Part shown: positions 21,607-24,697 of the stretch, piece by piece | How the letters are laid out: each line of letters opens with the position of its first letter | Numbering within the stretch: position 1 is the first letter of the stretch | DNA from: DASSRQ01 sp035701665 | GTDB taxonomy: Bacteria; Vulcanimicrobiota; Vulcanimicrobiia; Vulcanimicrobiales; Vulcanimicrobiaceae | Direction of reading: 5' to 3' | Assembly (NCBI GenBank): GCA_035701665.1 | Contig: DASSRQ010000194.1 | Location: 1-24,697 of the forward strand | Length of the DNA stretch: 24,697 bases | The notes under the pieces: generated by a model | Databases searched by the model: none | Seen by the model: only the letters and a program-made list of their open reading frames with translations | Told to the model about the DNA's origin: nothing | Program-made: the position numbers and the translations under genes

Positions 21607-22286
21607 AGCTCTTCGCCGACGGTCCACGACGCGCCGGCGATCAGAAATGTCAGAAGAAACTCCGACCAGTTTCCATGCGATTGCGGCTGCGCGGCGAGCA
21701 GCGGCACCCAAACCAGCAATCCAAAAAGAACGATCATGAGCACCATCGAGCGCGCGGCAAGGCGCGCGCGAATGCTCGTCAGCAGCGCGATGGCTGCAAG
21801 CGCAAACGCAACCGTCGTGAGGACCGCCCAAAACATCTGATCGGGCGGCATCCACTTCGGCACTAAACTCGCCGTGAATTTTAGGTAGAACGCCTGCGCC
21901 AAAGCGAACGATACCGCGCAAAGACCTAGGCCGATACGCGCCGGTGCGGCGGTAAAAACGGCGAGCGCACCGCAAAACAACGAAAACTGCTCGAAGAAAC
22001 TGCCGTATGCCGCGTATGTTTGCGGATGGGCGAAGATGGCGGGCACGCACGTAAGCGACGTTATTCCGAAGACAACCAGCAGCAGCGCCGACGCGGGTCG
22101 AGACGAACGCGGCAGCATCAATCCGATTCCGCCGATGATTTGAGCCGCCATTAGCGCGCCGCCGATGAATTCGCCCGAGGGCAGCCGCAGGAGACGGAAC
22201 AGGCTTTGCCACGTGTCGGCATCGTGCCACATCAAGGCGATGATGCCGAACAGCACCGCCGACAAACCAAAGAGAATCCGTGCCAA
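21603..22286 (-). CDS. DoxX-like multi-pass membrane protein
   Basis: I start this gene at TTG 22286, because AGGAGG lies six bases upstream; an ATG at 22367 would add 27 mostly Arg/Ala residues and almost touch the divergent M28 gene. The 227-residue product is very hydrophobic. It has about six to seven membrane segments, among them ARILFGLSAVLFGIIALMW, FIGGALMAAQIIGGIGLML, ASALLLVVFGITSLTCVPAI and MVLMIVLFGLLVWVPLLAA. The first segment followed by 'A..I.GGI.L' resembles DoxX/DoxD-type quinone-related proteins, a loose similarity. Its role is unknown. The stop codon overlaps the helicase stop by four bases. Confidence 0.72.
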   Translation of the reverse strand: MARILFGLSAVLFGIIALMWHDADTWQSLFRLLRLPSGEFIGGALMAAQIIGGIGLMLPRSSRPASALLLVVFGITSLTCVPAIFAHPQTYAAYGSFFEQFSLFCGALAVFTAAPARIGLGLCAVSFALAQAFYLKFTASLVPKWMPPDQMFWAVLTTVAFALAAIALLTSIRARLAARSMVLMIVLFGLLVWVPLLAAQPQSHGNWSEFLLTFLIAGASWTVGEEL

Positions 22287-22292
22287 TCGACG

Positions 22293-22298
22293 CCTCCT
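22293..22298 (-). promoter_or_regulatory. Strong ribosome-binding site setting a TTG start
   Basis: On the minus strand this reads AGGAGG, six bases before TTG 22286. It is the best Shine-Dalgarno match I noticed in the window and decides the start of the DoxX-like gene. Confidence 0.75.
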
Positions 22299-22306
22299 GT
22301 GACGAC

Positions 22307-22324
22307 GTGCCGCAGCGGCGGCAC
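22307..22324. repeat. Perfect hairpin/palindrome in the DoxX/M28 divergent region
   Basis: GTGCCGC (22307-22313) and GCGGCAC (22318-22324) pair perfectly around a four-base loop. The element is in the middle of the 81-base divergent gap, where promoters of both genes must lie, so an operator is plausible. A hairpin in the DoxX leader next to its Shine-Dalgarno site is the alternative. Confidence 0.45.
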
Positions 22325-22367
22325 AGCAAAAGCGGGCGATTATCGTAGCAGGTCGTACTCTTCGCAC

Positions 22368-24335
22368 ATGTTCCGTAGCATTACCGCCGCTCTCCTTGCC
22401 GTTTCGCTCACCGCCGCTGCGCCCGTAACCGGCACTATACGCGGCTTTTCACCCGATCGGCTCACCGCCGAACATCGTTACGAAGCCGTCGTAAACGCGT
22501 CGCCGAATGCTGCGCAGGCCATGCGCGACGAGCTCGGCATGGCCTCGTACGTGCATCGCATGGGGCAGGACGGCGATAAACGCTCCGCCATCTACTTCCG
22601 CGATCAGTTGGCGAAGGCCGGGTGGAACGCGCAGTTAGTCGAGTACGATGTCGCGATTGCCTATCCGACGACGGAAACGTTGACGCTTACGGCGCCGAAA
22701 CGCCAAGAAGTCGACCTGTACGAGCCCGCCGTCGCAGGCGATCCATATTCGCAGAATCACAAAGCGATCGGAAAACCGTATTCGGCGTACGCCGCCGACG
22801 GCGATGTAAATGGACCGGTCGTCTACGCAAACTACGGCAAACCGGACGATTACGCGAAACTGAGTTCGCTCGGCGTTTCGGTGCGCGGCGCAATAATTCT
22901 CGCGCGAGTAGGTGGCGGCGGAAGCCTTACGGGCAAGGCTTACGAAGCGGCAAAGCACGGCGCGCGCGCCGTCCTGCTCTTCTCCGATCCGATGAACGGC
23001 GGCTATTGGAACGGAGACGTCTATCCGAAGGGTCCGTACCGTCCCATCGGCGGCGCGATGCGCAATACACTCACGCTATTGGACGATCCCGGCGATCCGA
23101 CGGCAATCGGCGTTCCGGTGCCCGGCGCGAAACACAAGCCGTTTTCGGCGATTGCGCTGCCGCCGATTCCCGAAACGCCCGTTACCGGCATCGTCGCGCG
23201 GCAATTGCTCGCCGCAATGAACGGCCCGAGCGTTCCGTCCGAGTGGCATCCCGGTTTTGCAATGGCGGTGCACACGGGCGGCAATCTGCGCGCGCATTTT
23301 GTCATTAAATCGAAACGCTTTATCGGTCCGATGTGGGACGTGATCGCGACGATGCCGGGCGTCGATACCAAACAGATGGTGGTCGTCGGCGGCCACCGCG
23401 ACGCGTGGACGTACGGCGCCGTCGACCCAATCAGCGGCAGCGTGGATATGCTGCAGCTCGGCCGCGCGTTTGGAAAGCTCAAGGCCCAAGGCTGGAAGCC
23501 GCAGCGCACGATCGTCATCGGGTCGTGGGACGGCGAGGAAACGAATCTGTTCGGCAGCGCAACCTGGGTCGATCAACACGCTACCGAGCTGCGCGCAGGG
23601 TGCGTCGCGTATGTGAACACCGACGAAGTTGCGTTCGGACCGAGTTTCGGCGCCTATGCTACGCCGGATCTCGCCGGTTTCATGCGCGATGCGGCAACCG
23701 CCGCAATTGCACCGGACGGTAAAACGCTGAGCGCTTATTGGCACGCGCAGGACGCAAAACAAGTGGTCGGCGCGATGGGCGGCGGCAGCGATCACGAGCC
23801 GTTCGTCTATCACGAAGGGTTGCCCGGCGCGGGCGCGGGCTTCGGTGGTGCGTTCGGCACGTATCACTCCGCATACGACGACCCGTCGTCGTTGCGTCTA
23901 CTGGACCCGGGGATGCATGAGGCTGCGGCGGCCGCGCGTTATACGGGACTGCTCGTATTGCGCTTGGCAAACGCGTCGTATCCGGATCTCCGCTTAACGG
24001 ATCTGGCCCAAGCGGTGCAGCAGCGCATCACGGAGGCCAAGGCTTCTGCGTTACTTCCACAAGCGCAGGCATTCACGGCTGCGGCGCAGGCGCTGGATGC
24101 GGACGCCGATGCGGCGGTGCAAAGTGGCGATACCGCTCGCGCGAGCGCCGATCAGGCGAAACTGCGGGCAGCCGAGGCGGCGTTCTTCAATATCAACGCC
24201 GCAACGTGGAACCGTTCCATCCTGTACGCGACGTCGGGCAAGTTCGACATCCTGCCCGACCTCGAGAAATCATCCGGCACAATCGCCACGGCATTACAGG
24301 CGGCGACTGCCGCAGCTATGCTAACGGAGCGTTAA
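22368..24335 (+). CDS. Exported M28-family peptidase, glutamate carboxypeptidase II/transferrin-receptor type
   Basis: From ATG 22368 the product has 655 residues with a signal peptide (SITAALLAVSLTAAAP). Domains in order: an N-terminal peptidase part, a PA domain (about 130-260, with VRGAIILARVGGG and GARAVLLFSDP), the M28 zinc core and a dimerisation domain (about 540-650). Zinc-site residues match the PSMA pattern: His343 and Asp353 in GGHRDAWTYGAVDP, Glu390-Glu391 in WDGEETNLFGS (catalytic and ligand), Asp419 in YVNTDE and His500 in TYHSAYDD. The enzyme should be an active two-zinc exopeptidase outside the cytoplasm, and its substrate preference is not evident. It overlaps the DUF1801 gene by one base (TAATG). 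Confidence 0.93.
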   Translation: MFRSITAALLAVSLTAAAPVTGTIRGFSPDRLTAEHRYEAVVNASPNAAQAMRDELGMASYVHRMGQDGDKRSAIYFRDQLAKAGWNAQLVEYDVAIAYPTTETLTLTAPKRQEVDLYEPAVAGDPYSQNHKAIGKPYSAYAADGDVNGPVVYANYGKPDDYAKLSSLGVSVRGAIILARVGGGGSLTGKAYEAAKHGARAVLLFSDPMNGGYWNGDVYPKGPYRPIGGAMRNTLTLLDDPGDPTAIGVPVPGAKHKPFSAIALPPIPETPVTGIVARQLLAAMNGPSVPSEWHPGFAMAVHTGGNLRAHFVIKSKRFIGPMWDVIATMPGVDTKQMVVVGGHRDAWTYGAVDPISGSVDMLQLGRAFGKLKAQGWKPQRTIVIGSWDGEETNLFGSATWVDQHATELRAGCVAYVNTDEVAFGPSFGAYATPDLAGFMRDAATAAIAPDGKTLSAYWHAQDAKQVVGAMGGGSDHEPFVYHEGLPGAGAGFGGAFGTYHSAYDDPSSLRLLDPGMHEAAAAARYTGLLVLRLANASYPDLRLTDLAQAVQQRITEAKASALLPQAQAFTAAAQALDADADAAVQSGDTARASADQAKLRAAEAAFFNINAATWNRSILYATSGKFDILPDLEKSSGTIATALQAATAAAMLTER

Positions 24336-24697
24336 TGAAAAGCGAGCCACAAAAGCAACAGTCCCCCTCAAAGCTCATCGACGCTCGTATAAAAGAGCTC
24401 GATGATTGGCGTGGTGAGACACTGCAAAAAATACGCACTTTGATAAAACAAGCGTGTCCGGACGTAACCGAAGAGTGGAAGTGGCGTGGCGTTCCCGTGT
24501 GGGAAAGCCAAGGAATAATTTGCACGGGCGAGAGCTATAAGAACGTCGTGAAAACGACCTTTGCAAAAGGCGCATCCTTAAAAGATCCGTCAGGCCTGTT
24601 CAACTCGAGCCTCGACGGAAATGTGCGGCGCGCTATCGACTTCCACGAAGGCGAAAAAATCGACGAGAAAGCATTCAAAGCGCTCGTCGCCGAGGCT
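24335..24697 (+). CDS. DUF1801 family protein (3' end cut by the window)
   Basis: ATG 24335 shares its A with the TAA of the M28 gene (TAATG). The frame is open to the last base, giving 121 residues; family members are only slightly longer, so few residues are missing. Segments KLIDARIKELDDWRGETL, EEWKWRGVPVWES and TFAKGASLKDPSGLFNSSLD are typical of DUF1801, a YdhG-like fold of unknown function. GC content is about 51 % over 24361-24660, lower than in the M28 gene, hinting at separate ancestry. The coupled start suggests a fortuitous or recent operon link rather than a shared pathway. Confidence 0.9.
   Translation, partial: MKSEPQKQQSPSKLIDARIKELDDWRGETLQKIRTLIKQACPDVTEEWKWRGVPVWESQGIICTGESYKNVVKTTFAKGASLKDPSGLFNSSLDGNVRRAIDFHEGEKIDEKAFKALVAEA

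Noticed and set aside
22206..22367. Longer N-terminus for the M28 peptidase
   Set aside because: It overlaps the DoxX-like gene and hides the signal peptide that begins at ATG 22368.
1..24697. tRNA, rRNA, CRISPR array, insertion sequence or prophage
   Set aside because: I found no T-arm-like tRNA signature in an intergenic gap, no regularly spaced repeats, no transposase or integrase, and no phage structural gene; the inverted repeats at 211-361 are too small to be insertion-sequence ends around a gene.

Overview
The window is bacterial chromosomal DNA, GC-rich (about 60 % by eye, locally above 70 %), with closely packed genes on both strands. I see no rRNA, tRNA, CRISPR array, insertion sequence, phage gene or plasmid gene, and no gene-free stretch longer than about 200 bases. 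The mix suggests a poorly studied lineage. It combines a ferredoxin-dependent 2-oxoacid oxidoreductase, a LonC-type protease between rplI and dnaB, many exported proteins of unknown function, and a lipoprotein with a Pro/Thr/Ala-rich linker. A candidate phylum such as Eremiobacterota/Vulcanimicrobiota is my best guess. This is inference, and a search with DnaB or L9 would settle it.

Layout: 1-204 is the end of a 2-oxoacid:ferredoxin oxidoreductase beta subunit, followed by a good intrinsic terminator and an inverted pair of REP-like repeats. 386-4754 is a minus-strand housekeeping operon, read rpsR, rplI, lonC, dnaB, VOC-fold protein, with gaps of 6 bp or less. 4927-6882 is a large lipoprotein with two small repeats, a linker and a glycoside-hydrolase-like domain. 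7006-8433 is glutamine synthetase. 8535-9518 is an exported protein of unknown function, overlapped at its 3' end by a GNAT acetyltransferase.

10094-11502 is a two-gene plus-strand unit. A cytoplasmic Asp-box beta-propeller is coupled by a GTGA overlap to a MoaD/ThiS-type ubiquitin-fold protein ending in Gly-Gly. This is the most attractive candidate for an undescribed system. 11507-13129 encodes an exported two-lobed aspartic-protease-like protein with altered active-site motifs. Divergent from it, 13185-14536 holds a class-A-beta-lactamase-like hydrolase without the omega-loop glutamate, coupled to a second GNAT enzyme.

14525-17119 is a compact minus-strand operon: PadR regulator, six-helix membrane protein with a HAAS-like N-terminus, NTF2-like protein, and a canonical class A beta-lactamase. 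A palindrome overlaps the PadR start, so PadR-controlled beta-lactam resistance is a reasonable hypothesis. The rest comprises an exported alpha/beta hydrolase, a selenium-binding-protein-like exported propeller, an exported unknown protein, an SF2 helicase, a DoxX-like membrane protein, a glutamate-carboxypeptidase-II-like M28 peptidase, and a DUF1801 protein cut by the window end.

Convergent neighbours repeatedly overlap at their stop codons, and co-directional genes are often joined by ATGA, GTGA or TAATG junctions, so the genome looks strongly compacted.
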